In this document: positions 50,628 to 59,307 of the stretch, piece after piece
How positions within the stretch are numbered: the stretch's first letter is position 1
How the letters are laid out: the number at the start of each line of letters is the position of its first letter
Assembly (NCBI RefSeq): GCF_045689245.1
Contig: NZ_CP136865.1
Span: 3,596,001-3,660,000, forward strand
Length of the DNA: 64,000 bases
Direction of reading: 5' to 3'
Origin: Congregibacter brevis
GTDB taxonomy: Bacteria; Pseudomonadota; Gammaproteobacteria; Pseudomonadales; Halieaceae
Position numbers and translations under genes: made by a program
Notes under the pieces: model-generated
Databases searched by the model: none
What the model was told of the DNA's origin: nothing
What the model saw: the letters and a program-made list of their open reading frames with translations, nothing else

Positions 50628-51785
50628 ATGCGCGCACTGCTCGTCGATACCGGATTCTCTGCTGAACCTTTGCTCCACGCTGCTACCGCTGCTGGCTTTG
50701 ATGTTTCAGTCGTTGGGAACCGGCCCGATGACGTCTTAACTCACATTGCCTCTGACTACATTCAAAGCGACTACTCAAGGACGCCATTGTTACGAAAGAG
50801 CTTTGTGGAGAGTCACAGTGACGCATTGATTCCCGGTTGCACGGACATCTCATACCTGAGTAGCAGCTCCCTGCGAGATGAACCCGGGGTACGCAATATC
50901 GATTCATTTGATCAATCACAGATGATTTTCGACAAAGCCAAATTTAGGTCCTTGTGCCACGAACTCGATGTTCCCAGCCCGCAAAGCTACGAGAATCTCG
51001 AAGCAATAGAAGTGGGTTCCAAGGTGATCGTGAAGCCCGTTGACGCATACTCCGGGAGAGGCATTAGCGTCATCCACTTCAACGACGAAGCGGAACTGGC
51101 TCGCGCTGTTAGTCATGCAAAAGCTTCCTCACCATCTAACAGCTTCCTCGTGGAAGACTTCGTAGAGGGATATCTGTACAGCTCTTCCCTTTTCATGAAG
51201 CGCGGCAAGGTGGCACGCGCTTTTCTTGTCGAAGAGCACTGCTGCAGCGGCAGCTACAGCGTCAGCCTAAGTCGAGTTATCGATGACACTCCTGGCTCGA
51301 AGCGAAGAGAAGTAGAAGCGGCGATGGAGTTAATTTCTCAACATCTGGATCTCTGCGACGGCCTCATGCACGTGCAATGGATAGAAGGGCCAGATGGCTT
51401 TAAGCTGATCGAGCTAACAAGACGTTGTCCGGGAGACCTGTACGCCCGATTGATCGAGCTCAGCACGGGATTCGATTACGCAGGCGCGTACGTTGCACCT
51501 TTTTTGGGCCAAAGTCTTTCACGGCAAGCAACTACTGAGGATTCCATACCCAATACCCTCAGAGTCACCGTAAAGGGACCTCCTAAATCAATGTTGACCC
51601 AGCTCGAAATATCCGACTCTCACCGTGTCGTAGAGTATTACCCGTTAATCAACATCGGCGAAGAAATAGACGAGTCCGGTCGGGTCGGTATCCTATTTTT
51701 AGCACTGGATGCGACATATCACTCGAAAGCCCTTGGCGAAGGCTGGGAAGACTCCCTTTATGAGGTTTCAAGCGTCAAACCATGA
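50628..51785 (+). CDS. ATP-grasp ligase of unknown specificity
   Basis: This is an ATP-grasp carboxylate-amine ligase. The 385 residues have a Rossmann-like preATP-grasp domain (MRALLVDTGFSAEPLL), then KVIVKPVDAYSGRGISVIH (ATP-binding loop), FLVEDFVEGYLYSS and FKLIELTRRCPGDLY with the metal-binding Glu and Arg. Such enzymes join a carboxylate to an amine. In this setting, between a sugar aminotransferase and a dehydrogenase, attachment of an amino acid to an amino sugar is a reasonable guess, not shown. It follows the aminotransferase by 15 bases. Confidence 0.75.
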   Translation: MRALLVDTGFSAEPLLHAATAAGFDVSVVGNRPDDVLTHIASDYIQSDYSRTPLLRKSFVESHSDALIPGCTDISYLSSSSLRDEPGVRNIDSFDQSQMIFDKAKFRSLCHELDVPSPQSYENLEAIEVGSKVIVKPVDAYSGRGISVIHFNDEAELARAVSHAKASSPSNSFLVEDFVEGYLYSSSLFMKRGKVARAFLVEEHCCSGSYSVSLSRVIDDTPGSKRREVEAAMELISQHLDLCDGLMHVQWIEGPDGFKLIELTRRCPGDLYARLIELSTGFDYAGAYVAPFLGQSLSRQATTEDSIPNTLRVTVKGPPKSMLTQLEISDSHRVVEYYPLINIGEEIDESGRVGILFLALDATYHSKALGEGWEDSLYEVSSVKP

Positions 51786-51827
51786 TATCCAGTACATCGT
51801 GCTTAGTATGCTAGAGGTTATTCTGTT

Positions 51828-52919
51828 GTGAGTCTCAAACTTGCGTTAATCGGCGGGGGTATCAACTCCGCTGTGGGCTATACCCACGTCATTGCATCGC
51901 AGATGGATGGGCACTTCAAAATAGTCGCCGGTGCGTTTAGTACCCATCCTGAAATCAACGAGCGCAGTGGAGATACTTATGGCTTAGCGCCTGAGCGAGT
52001 TTTTGACTGTTGGCGCACCATGATCGAAGTATTGGGTGACGAATTGGACGCCGTCGCCGTGCTAACTCCCACACCCAGTCACTCTGAAATCGTACTTCAC
52101 GTGCTCAGAAAAGGTATCGATGTAATCTGCGAGAAGAGTCTGGCAACTTCCAGTGTCGACGCGCAAAAAATCGCCGATGTCGCAGATGAATGTGGTTGCC
52201 AGTGTCTTGTTACCTTTAACTATAGTGGCTACCCGGCAGTCCGGGAGATTCGAAAACAAGTACTGAACGGCCATCTGGGGAGTATTCGACAAGTATCCAT
52301 AGAGATGCCCCAGGAAGGTTTTCTTCGACAAGGGGCAGCTCCTCAAGAATGGCGTATCCGCGACTACGAGGTGCCCACTGTGTCTCTTGATTTAGGTGTA
52401 CACGTGGCCCATCTCGCGGAGTACGTAGCCCCCTGCGGGATGACCACGTCTGTATCCTCAACAGAATGCCATAGCGGCGCTGTCTCAGACGTCGTCGACA
52501 ACGTTAATGCGCTCGTCACCTTTGAGAACGGCGCCCTGGGCAACTTCTGGTGGTCTAAAGCCGCACTTGGATATCGCAATGGGCTGCGGGTTAGGGTCTT
52601 TGGTAGTGACGCTGCGGCTGAATGGCACCAAATGAATCCAGAGGAGCTACTCCTTAGTTTCAACGATGGCAGGCGCGAGATTATCGACCGCGGCCGCGGG
52701 CATGCAGAATCCGAGCTGGAACAACCAGAATACAACCGCTTCAAGCCCGGCCATCCTGCAGGTTTCATTGAAGCATTTGCTAATCTTTATGCTGACTTTA
52801 GTGGATTACTACGAGGGCAGCCGGAGTCCAGCGATCATGCGCACAGTGCCCACGCGGCTGCAAGAGGCCTACGATTTTTGGAAGAGGTTCACCGCAGCCC
52901 AATTCGCAAGTCGCGTTAA
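51828..52919 (+). CDS. Gfo/Idh/MocA-family oxidoreductase
   Basis: This is an NAD(P)-dependent dehydrogenase acting on a sugar or sugar nucleotide. The 363 residues (GTG start) begin LKLALIGGGINSAVGYTHV with a Rossmann motif, then VAVLTPTPSHSEIVLHVLRKGIDVICEKSLA with the catalytic Lys in EKS (canonical EKP) and SLDLGVHVAHLAEYV in the C-terminal domain. It lies 42 bases after the ATP-grasp gene and probably supplies a keto or carboxyl sugar for the cassette (inference). Confidence 0.85.
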   Translation: MSLKLALIGGGINSAVGYTHVIASQMDGHFKIVAGAFSTHPEINERSGDTYGLAPERVFDCWRTMIEVLGDELDAVAVLTPTPSHSEIVLHVLRKGIDVICEKSLATSSVDAQKIADVADECGCQCLVTFNYSGYPAVREIRKQVLNGHLGSIRQVSIEMPQEGFLRQGAAPQEWRIRDYEVPTVSLDLGVHVAHLAEYVAPCGMTTSVSSTECHSGAVSDVVDNVNALVTFENGALGNFWWSKAALGYRNGLRVRVFGSDAAAEWHQMNPEELLLSFNDGRREIIDRGRGHAESELEQPEYNRFKPGHPAGFIEAFANLYADFSGLLRGQPESSDHAHSAHAAARGLRFLEEVHRSPIRKSR

Positions 52920-52958
52920 ACCGACCTTAAAAATAATCACTTTCTAAAGACAACGAGC

Positions 52959-54452
52959 ATGTGGAAGTTAAGTATCGATGCAGCCTCTGCACTGATAGCC
53001 CAGCTCTCTGGAGCCTTGGGCCTACTTATTGCCACCCCGATTTTCCTGAATTTTTTGGGCAAAGAGGCCTATGGGCTTATAGGGGTCCTCGCCACGGTTC
53101 AATCGCTGATCGTACTTCTGGATCTAGGCGTAGCTACTTCATTGATGCGCGCTACCTCAAGCTTCAAAGAGAAAGGAGATACCGCGCGATTTCACGCTAT
53201 CTTCAGGCTGGTTTTGTTATTTGCAGCAGCCGGCTTCTGCGCCATCCTGATCGCAGGCTTTGGAGGTGCTAACGCTGTAGCAACAATTTGGTTGAGCGTC
53301 GAAGACCTCCCATCAACCACCGTCCAAACCTGCCTTGTTGCCATTTTTGTTCAATTGGGTTTCAGGTGGATCATAGGATTCCTCAGGGCTAATGCCCTCG
53401 GGATGGAATGGGTTGTAACTGCAAGTGCAGTACAAGTCCTCGGAAATGTATTGCGCTACGGACTTGGCGCTGCACTTCTAGTCTGGCCCGGGTTATCGCT
53501 CAGTACCTTTTTCTGGTTTCAAGCCTCATGTAGCGTTGTCGAATTACTGTGTATCCTTTTCGTTGTCAGAAAAAACCTTCCCCATCCCCTCTTCGCTAGA
53601 GTCGAAGTCAGGAACCTGAAGTCCGAGCTGTACCTCACGGGCACCCTTTCCGCCGCGCTTGTTCTGTGGTCTGTCGCAAGCCAAGCAGACAGAGTCATTC
53701 TCTCGAACATGTTGCCGCTAGGTGAATTCGGCGAGTTTATGCTCGGCATCACCATCGCTTCGGGAGTGTTGATACTAGCGGGTCCCTTCGGCGGCGTATT
53801 GATACCGAGGTTCACCTCACTGTCGGAAGCGAATGAATCTGAAGCACTCCACACAACTTTCTTGGCTGCACTTACTGCGGCATCAGTGTTCGCCGGAGCG
53901 GTCGCAGTGACCCTCGGTTTTTTTATGGAAGATGTGTTTTACATTTGGTTAGATGCGGGCCCAAAACAATACGCAGATGTCATCACAACGGCTTCTTGGT
54001 ACTCCCTTGGAAACTTGGCACTCGTACTCGGATCCGTTCCGTACTATCTGCAGGTCGCAAAAGGCAATCTCCATTACCATCTCATCGGAGCCGCCTTTTC
54101 CACCGCAGGACTGCTTATCAGCCTGCCTGTTCTTATACATTTTAGGGGTATCGAGGGGGCGGGTATGGCTTGGATGCTCGTTAACACCTCGGCGCTTTGC
54201 TGGTCATTGTGGGTTGCGAAGCGTCTACTGCCTTCGCTACAACACCGAGACTGGCTCCGCGCAGTCATCCTACCCATCAGCGGGATACTAGTCACTACGT
54301 TTACTTTCAAACATGTAATAACGCTTCCTCAGGACAGAATCGGCGCTCTCATTACTCTGCTTACTGCTGGCTTGGCGATAGTAATCACAGGCATCATCTC
54401 CTCTCCTTTGTTGGCTCGTTTTTTTAGAGAGACATTTTTTAGAGGGTCATAA
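52959..54452 (+). CDS. Polysaccharide flippase (Wzx/MOP-type)
   Basis: This is an oligosaccharide-lipid translocase of the inner membrane. The 497 residues contain about twelve to fourteen hydrophobic segments in the pattern of Wzx/MOP flippases, with a conserved early segment LLIATPIFLNFLGKEAYGLIGVLAT and SQADRVILSNMLPLGEFGEFML in the middle. There is no adjacent wzy polymerase gene in the window. The base composition reads AT-richer by eye than the housekeeping genes on either side, consistent with acquired glycan genes. Confidence 0.85.
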   Translation: MWKLSIDAASALIAQLSGALGLLIATPIFLNFLGKEAYGLIGVLATVQSLIVLLDLGVATSLMRATSSFKEKGDTARFHAIFRLVLLFAAAGFCAILIAGFGGANAVATIWLSVEDLPSTTVQTCLVAIFVQLGFRWIIGFLRANALGMEWVVTASAVQVLGNVLRYGLGAALLVWPGLSLSTFFWFQASCSVVELLCILFVVRKNLPHPLFARVEVRNLKSELYLTGTLSAALVLWSVASQADRVILSNMLPLGEFGEFMLGITIASGVLILAGPFGGVLIPRFTSLSEANESEALHTTFLAALTAASVFAGAVAVTLGFFMEDVFYIWLDAGPKQYADVITTASWYSLGNLALVLGSVPYYLQVAKGNLHYHLIGAAFSTAGLLISLPVLIHFRGIEGAGMAWMLVNTSALCWSLWVAKRLLPSLQHRDWLRAVILPISGILVTTFTFKHVITLPQDRIGALITLLTAGLAIVITGIISSPLLARFFRETFFRGS

Positions 54453-54528
54453 ACCTTAGCTATGAAGTACAAAGCGCGCGCAAAACGAATGCTTCGGAAG
54501 TACCATCAATCAAAGGCGAGGCCACTAG

Positions 54529-55446
54529 ATGACTGACCCCATATCTGTGCCTCCTGCGGAATCCGCGGTGTTGGCTCAATGGTCGTCGGATGCGTTGACG
54601 CCATTGGTATCTATTTGTTGCACCACATTTAATCACGGAGAGTTCATTCGTGACGCTGTCCACGGGTTCCTCATTCAGAAAACGTCTTTCCCCTTTGAAA
54701 TCATTGTGCACGACGATGCCTCCACCGACGGTACGACAGAGATACTAGAGGAACTCAGATCAATCTATCCGCGACTCATTCGACTTGTTGTTCAAGATGA
54801 AAATCAATGGTCGAAGGGTTGCAGGCTGCTGGCAAACCATGTCTTCACTTTGGCCCGAGGTAAGTACATTGCCGTGTGCGACGGCGATGACTTTTGGGTC
54901 GACCCGCGCAAACTACAGTTGCAAGTAGACTTCCTGGAAACTAATCAAGACTTTGTTCTTTGTTTTACTGATTCACAGGGAGTCATCGAAGACACACAAG
55001 AGGTCACTCAACTTACCGCCCGGCGGCAAGATCTCAGTAGCTTAGAGCTGCAGTCAACGACGTCGCTTTTCACTTCGAGTGCCTGTTTTCGCAACGAAAT
55101 AAAAATTTGGCCTGATCAGCTTACACGCGCGCCCTACGGAGACTTGGTTATGTGGTCTCTACTGGGCGACTTTGGAAAAGGAAAATTTATTTCTGAGGCA
55201 CAGCCGATACGACAAAGAGTTCACCCCGCCGGCGTCCACTCTATGCAGAGCAAGAACGATCAAGTGGCAAATGCCGTAATCACCAATGCATTGCTGGCAG
55301 CCTATCGCCTGGAAGAGAGAGAATCTGCGCTGGCCTTACTACACGTGCAAAACATCATACTTCTCTCCATCAAGCTGTATGGACTTCGCTTGGGTACTTC
55401 TATGCTCTATAGGGCGCTGAGGAAGCTCAGGCTAGTTAAAGCATAA
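54529..55446 (+). CDS. Family 2 glycosyltransferase
   Basis: This is a GT-A fold glycosyltransferase. The 305 residues include LVSICCTTFNHGEFIRDAVHGFL, FEIIVHDDASTDGTTEILEEL and the metal-binding VCDGDDFWVDPRKLQLQ, typical of glycan-cluster GT2 enzymes of the WcaE/WbyL kind. GAGG lies 7 bases before the ATG. It is the fifth gene of the cassette. Confidence 0.85.
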   Translation: MTDPISVPPAESAVLAQWSSDALTPLVSICCTTFNHGEFIRDAVHGFLIQKTSFPFEIIVHDDASTDGTTEILEELRSIYPRLIRLVVQDENQWSKGCRLLANHVFTLARGKYIAVCDGDDFWVDPRKLQLQVDFLETNQDFVLCFTDSQGVIEDTQEVTQLTARRQDLSSLELQSTTSLFTSSACFRNEIKIWPDQLTRAPYGDLVMWSLLGDFGKGKFISEAQPIRQRVHPAGVHSMQSKNDQVANAVITNALLAAYRLEERESALALLHVQNIILLSIKLYGLRLGTSMLYRALRKLRLVKA

Positions 55447-55492
55447 CTGCTTCGCGCCCCTACCGTCTGATCAGTAAAGGAGACTACGGCCG

Positions 55493-56290
55493 TTGTTTAG
55501 AATCCGACGAATACGTCACCCAGGCCGAGCCTTGTGGGCACTGATGTGTCGCCCGCCCCTGCTCTCTTCGTCCAGCTGTGTTGCCTGCAGCAAAAGCTTG
55601 GGACGTTTTTTGAGCCACCGAGGTGGCGATAGAAACAGCCCCGCGTTAATGAAGGTTCTGCATGTCATAGGCAGTGATGTGAATCACTTCGAGTGTCCAT
55701 GGTGCGGCTGCAATGATAGAGATAGACACTTACTGCTCTACATAGAAGCGCTCGGCCTCGCCTCGCGATTCAGCGACGCGAATGTCTTGCACGTAGCTCC
55801 GGAAAAAACTCTCCGCAGCTTTGTTCTGGATCAGCGGCCCAGTATCTACCTCGCCATCGACTTAGCAAAAAAGCCGCTCGTTTCATCGCAAATGAATGTA
55901 GAGAACCTTGCTCTACCCCCGCAATCCGTCAATGTCGTGATTGCAAACCACGTGCTGGAGCACATTGATAATCTCGAGTCGGCGTTAAGTGAGTTTTTTC
56001 GTGTGCTAAAACCAGGTGGGCTGGCAATTCTGCAAACGCCTTACAGCTCAATGCTTCGATCAACATTCTGCGACCCGGGAATAACCGCAGATGCAGCAAG
56101 ACTGGAGGCTTACGGACAGGAAGACCACGTCCGCCTGTTTGGCTCTGATATCTTCGATCTTGTAGAGCAGGCGGGCTTCAAGTCGAAAGCAGTGGAACAC
56201 AAGCAAGTCCTTGCGCACATTGATCCGAAACGATCAGGCATAAACCCTCGAGAACCGTTATTCTTGTTTGAGAAACCAAACTCCTCATGA
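55493..56290 (+). CDS. Class I SAM-dependent methyltransferase with zinc-ribbon N-terminus
   Basis: The 265 residues (TTG start, GGAG about 10 bases upstream) contain a CVAC pair at about 29-32 and a CPWCGCNDRDRH element at about 68-79, reminiscent of the CPxCGSLERHR zinc ribbon seen in glycan-cluster methyltransferases. The SAM domain follows: ANVLHVAPEKTLRSFV, VNVVIANHVLEHIDNLESALSEFFRVLKPGG. The methyl acceptor is unknown; a sugar hydroxyl or terminal residue of the cassette's glycan is likely. It lies 63 bases before xseB. Confidence 0.8.
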   Translation: MFRIRRIRHPGRALWALMCRPPLLSSSSCVACSKSLGRFLSHRGGDRNSPALMKVLHVIGSDVNHFECPWCGCNDRDRHLLLYIEALGLASRFSDANVLHVAPEKTLRSFVLDQRPSIYLAIDLAKKPLVSSQMNVENLALPPQSVNVVIANHVLEHIDNLESALSEFFRVLKPGGLAILQTPYSSMLRSTFCDPGITADAARLEAYGQEDHVRLFGSDIFDLVEQAGFKSKAVEHKQVLAHIDPKRSGINPREPLFLFEKPNSS

Positions 56291-56353
56291 TTGGAACAAT
56301 CTTCCGTAGTGGAAGACGTCTACCGTTCGACCCACTAACAGCCGAGAAATTGA

Positions 56354-56605
56354 ATGAAAACGCCAAAGAAGACAGCGAACGAAACTTCGGATTCCTTCGC
56401 TGATATAAGTAATAGGATCGACGAACTGACTCGTGATTTAGAGTCAGCTGATATTCCTTTGGAGCGAGCGAGTAGTGTCTACGCAGAGGCCGTAGATCTG
56501 ATAAAACTCGCACAAGAACGTCTTAGCGCAGCAGAAGAACAAGTCGCTATCATCGAGAAGACCTCATCACCGAAGCAAGACGAATTGGATGGAGCCTCTG
56601 ACTAA
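56354..56605 (+). CDS. xseB: Exodeoxyribonuclease VII small subunit
   Basis: XseB binds XseA in exonuclease VII, which degrades single-stranded DNA. The 83 residues form two helices (residues about 15-65), with the conserved core FADISNRIDELTRDLESADIPLERASSVYAEAVDLI. The stop overlaps the ispA start as TAATG, the standard xseB-ispA coupling. Confidence 0.93.
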   Translation: MKTPKKTANETSDSFADISNRIDELTRDLESADIPLERASSVYAEAVDLIKLAQERLSAAEEQVAIIEKTSSPKQDELDGASD

Positions 56606-57447
56606 TGACTGGAGGGCGTGTTGTGGCCGAGAAAGCTACTGCGACAACAGTATTGGAGCGAGCGCTCTTAGCTTCAAGTATGAATTCAGGCAAACGCCTC
56701 CGCCCCCAACTCCTTGAAGCGGCGGCACGGGCAATCGGCGGCCAGTCTACGGACCGTAAGGCTAGAGCATCAGCCGAAGCTATCGAGCTCATCCACACTT
56801 ACTCGCTGATCCACGATGATCTCCCCGCGATGGATGACGACGATCTTCGCCGTGGTCACCCCACGTTACACGTGGCGTTCGACGAGGCGACGGCAATCCT
56901 TGTGGGAGATGGCCTGCAGGCCAAGGCATTTGAGCTAATCGCCAACGACGATCAGCTAAGCGCCGAGCAGCGCATTGAGCTCGTCCAATGCCTCGCAAAA
57001 GCGGCGGGATTCGATGGCATGGTGGGTGGCCAGGGGCTCGATATAGAAGCAACGCAGAAAGAGCTTTCTCTGGATGAGCTCAAGAAAATCCATGCGCTCA
57101 AAACAGGAGCGCTGATTACAGCGGCACTGGTCATGGGCGGGATAGTGGGAGAGGCCAGCGCTTCTCAAGTCGCTACGCTCAGAGTCGTTGGCGACAAAAT
57201 CGGGCTAGCGTTTCAAATCATAGACGATGTGATTGATGTTCGAAGCGACAGCACAACGCTTGGCAAAACCGCAGGCAAAGACGCCGCTGCAGGGAAAACA
57301 ACCTATGTCGCACTGATGGGACTGGAAGCCGCTGAGTCTGCAGCGCTGGAACTCTATCAAGAATCTCTGAGCTTAATCGCCGAGTGGGACGAAAACACAG
57401 AAGTGCTTCGCGAGCTCCTAGCAAAAATGGTGAAACGCGACCGCTAA
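56605..57447 (+). CDS. ispA: Farnesyl diphosphate synthase
   Basis: IspA condenses DMAPP and IPP units to farnesyl diphosphate for ubiquinone and undecaprenyl phosphate. The 280 residues are about 15-20 short at the N-terminus compared with E. coli. The first Asp-rich motif DDLPAMDDDD, the SGKRLRP segment (GGKRLRP in most), the GQGLDIEATQ and the second Asp-rich DDVIDV are intact. It is translationally coupled to xseB and convergent with ribA. Confidence 0.94.
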   Translation: MTGGRVVAEKATATTVLERALLASSMNSGKRLRPQLLEAAARAIGGQSTDRKARASAEAIELIHTYSLIHDDLPAMDDDDLRRGHPTLHVAFDEATAILVGDGLQAKAFELIANDDQLSAEQRIELVQCLAKAAGFDGMVGGQGLDIEATQKELSLDELKKIHALKTGALITAALVMGGIVGEASASQVATLRVVGDKIGLAFQIIDDVIDVRSDSTTLGKTAGKDAAAGKTTYVALMGLEAAESAALELYQESLSLIAEWDENTEVLRELLAKMVKRDR

Positions 57448-57479
57448 GTCTTCTCGGGCGCTGGGAGCCAAAAAGCGCT

Positions 57480-58088
57480 TCAGCGCTCCTCCAACATATG
57501 ACCGAGCTTGGACCCTTTAGTCTGCAGGTATTTCTCGTTGTGCGGATTGCTATCGCATTGCAGCGCGACACGCTCCACGACATCAATACCCAACTCAGTA
57601 AGCGCTGCAACTTTACGTGGATTGTTAGTCATGAGCCGCACTCGACTCATCTGCAAGTGCTCAAACATGGGCCGGACAATGGTGTAATCACGCATATCTG
57701 CTCCGAACCCCAGCTGCTCATTCGCTTCAACGGTATCTGCCCCTTCGTCCTGAAGCTGATAAGCCTTGATCTTATTCAGTAAACCGATACCACGACCTTC
57801 CTGTCGAAGGTAGAGCAAGGCACCACGACCCTCGTGAGCAATGGCGCGAAGCGCGGCCTGAAGCTGATTACCACAATCGCAACGCAGGCTAAAAAGGGCA
57901 TCCCCCGTAAGACACTCAGAGTGCACTCGCGTGAGTACCGGTTCGCCGGTCGAGACGTCACCCAGCGTAAGCACTAGATGCTCCTTATTCGCCTCAACAT
58001 CCTCAAAACCGTGCATCGTGAACACGGCCCAGTCTGTGGGTAAACGCGAGGCCTCAACAAATCTTACTGACACTAATCTATCCAGCAA
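57480..58088 (-). CDS. ribA: GTP cyclohydrolase II
   Basis: RibA opens GTP to 2,5-diamino-6-ribosylamino-4-pyrimidinone 5'-phosphate, the first step of riboflavin synthesis. The 202 residues contain the zinc ligands in RVHSECLTGDALFSLRCDCGNQL, the catalytic LLYLRQEGRGIGL and the KLGVDVV-like C-terminal end (here ELGIDVVERV). All three Cys are present. It is the only intact GTP cyclohydrolase II in the window, in contrast to the degenerate domain in the ribBA-like gene at 61245-62369. Confidence 0.96.
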   Translation of the reverse strand: MLDRLVSVRFVEASRLPTDWAVFTMHGFEDVEANKEHLVLTLGDVSTGEPVLTRVHSECLTGDALFSLRCDCGNQLQAALRAIAHEGRGALLYLRQEGRGIGLLNKIKAYQLQDEGADTVEANEQLGFGADMRDYTIVRPMFEHLQMSRVRLMTNNPRKVAALTELGIDVVERVALQCDSNPHNEKYLQTKGSKLGHMLEER

Positions 58089-58159
58089 CTACAAGGGCGC
58101 GCTAGTCTAACAGAGCTCAGGAGCCTCACGAACCGTTAAAACAGAAGCCACCGCGCGGG

Positions 58160-58786
58160 TCACCAACGTGCTTTCAAGGTAAGAATCCCGCTCTGCTCCT
58201 GCATATCCACGTGCTGCAGAAAGCTCATTCCCAAGAGCGCGACGGAAGGCTGCTCCCCTTCGATCACCGTTGCGGCCACGCCGTCTACACGAATTCCGCC
58301 TACGATTACCGAATCAAGAAGTACTCGCCTGGCAGGCACTATAGACCCCGCCGTCTGGACTCTAGCCGCAACACCCTCATCTTCCGCAATGCCCACGGCT
58401 CGCGCATCCCTGCTATTTAGCGCGATGATGTTCGCCCCCGTATCCACGAGCATTGCGAGACGAATGTTATTAATCTCTGCGCTCGTCACATATTGCATTT
58501 GCTCGTTGCGAGGAATCGCGACACTGCGCTCTTTGGGCTCACTAAACTGACCGCTAATCCGCTGAGAAACACGTAAGCGCTGTTGCTGTCCGCCTATCTC
58601 TACTAAAGCCGACTGGGCGTCGGCCGTCAGCAAAAGCACGCCACCCTCGCTTTGCCCTTCCCTCAATGTGACCCGCTGACCATCAATCTTCATCACCGCG
58701 AGTCCGGGAAGCAGCGCCTCCACAAGGATCTCTGCTTTGAGCACTGGCGCGAACGCAAAGACCCAGATCAGTAAATAAAACCTCAT
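58160..58786 (-). CDS. Exported retropepsin-like aspartic protease (clan AA)
   Basis: I start at the ATG 58786, which overlaps the pgpA stop as ATGA; this gives a signal peptide (MRFYLLIWVFAFAPVLKAE). The 208-residue product has one retroviral-type aspartic protease domain of about 110 residues: AMLVDTGANIIALNS with the catalytic DTG, and the hydrophobic flap-side ALLGMSFLQHVDM (the second conserved ILG-type motif). The N-terminal part (residues 25-85) is a small beta domain. One DTG per chain means that it works as a homodimer. The natural substrate is unknown. Confidence 0.82.
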   Translation of the reverse strand: MRFYLLIWVFAFAPVLKAEILVEALLPGLAVMKIDGQRVTLREGQSEGGVLLLTADAQSALVEIGGQQQRLRVSQRISGQFSEPKERSVAIPRNEQMQYVTSAEINNIRLAMLVDTGANIIALNSRDARAVGIAEDEGVAARVQTAGSIVPARRVLLDSVIVGGIRVDGVAATVIEGEQPSVALLGMSFLQHVDMQEQSGILTLKARW

Positions 58787-59295
58787 AGGCCAGCAACCAG
58801 CCACAAAGCAAGGTGGAGGGTCAGGCAAGCAAAAATACCCGCCACAACATCATCGATCATAATGCCGAAACCGCCTCCAGCTCGCCGATCAAGCCAGCCG
58901 ATGGGCCAAGGCTTGGCGATATCGAATATTCGAAACACCAAAAAACCAGCGAGAACCCACAGCGGTTCGACCGGGACGGCCCACAGGGCGATCCACAGTC
59001 CTACAAACTCATCCCAAACAATGCCCGGATGATCATGCACGTTTAGCGCTGTACTCGCACGATCACAAATCCAGATACCCAACAATGCAGCGACGACAAC
59101 TATTGCGCTGTAGATCCACAAAGGTTGCGGGGCCATGAGCCAGTACAACGGCAGTGCCGCCACGGTACCTACAGTGCCCGGCGCTTTCGGGGCAAGTCCC
59201 GAACCAAAGCCAAAAGCCAGTAGCTGTATGGGATCGGAAAGTTTTGGGCGGGGCGGGGCGCTCACTGTCGGCACCATAGTGTTGAAAACTCCCAA
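58783..59295 (-). CDS. pgpA: Phosphatidylglycerophosphatase A
   Basis: PgpA dephosphorylates phosphatidylglycerophosphate to phosphatidylglycerol in the inner membrane. The 170-residue protein shows FGFGSGLAPKAPGTVGTVAALP, the metal-binding VWDEFVGLWIALW and four hydrophobic segments, ending FGIMIDDVVAGIFACL. It follows thiL, the usual order nusB-thiL-pgpA. Confidence 0.94.
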   Translation of the reverse strand: MGVFNTMVPTVSAPPRPKLSDPIQLLAFGFGSGLAPKAPGTVGTVAALPLYWLMAPQPLWIYSAIVVVAALLGIWICDRASTALNVHDHPGIVWDEFVGLWIALWAVPVEPLWVLAGFLVFRIFDIAKPWPIGWLDRRAGGGFGIMIDDVVAGIFACLTLHLALWLVAGL

Positions 59296-59307
59296 ACGGC
59301 GGTCACG

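Noticed and set aside
54462..54536. A 24-codon basic ORF (MKYKARAKRMLRKYHQSKAR...) overlapping the start of the GT2 gene
   Set aside because: It has no Shine-Dalgarno, and such a length occurs often by chance. The overlap with the next ATG is suggestive of coupling but not enough to call a gene.
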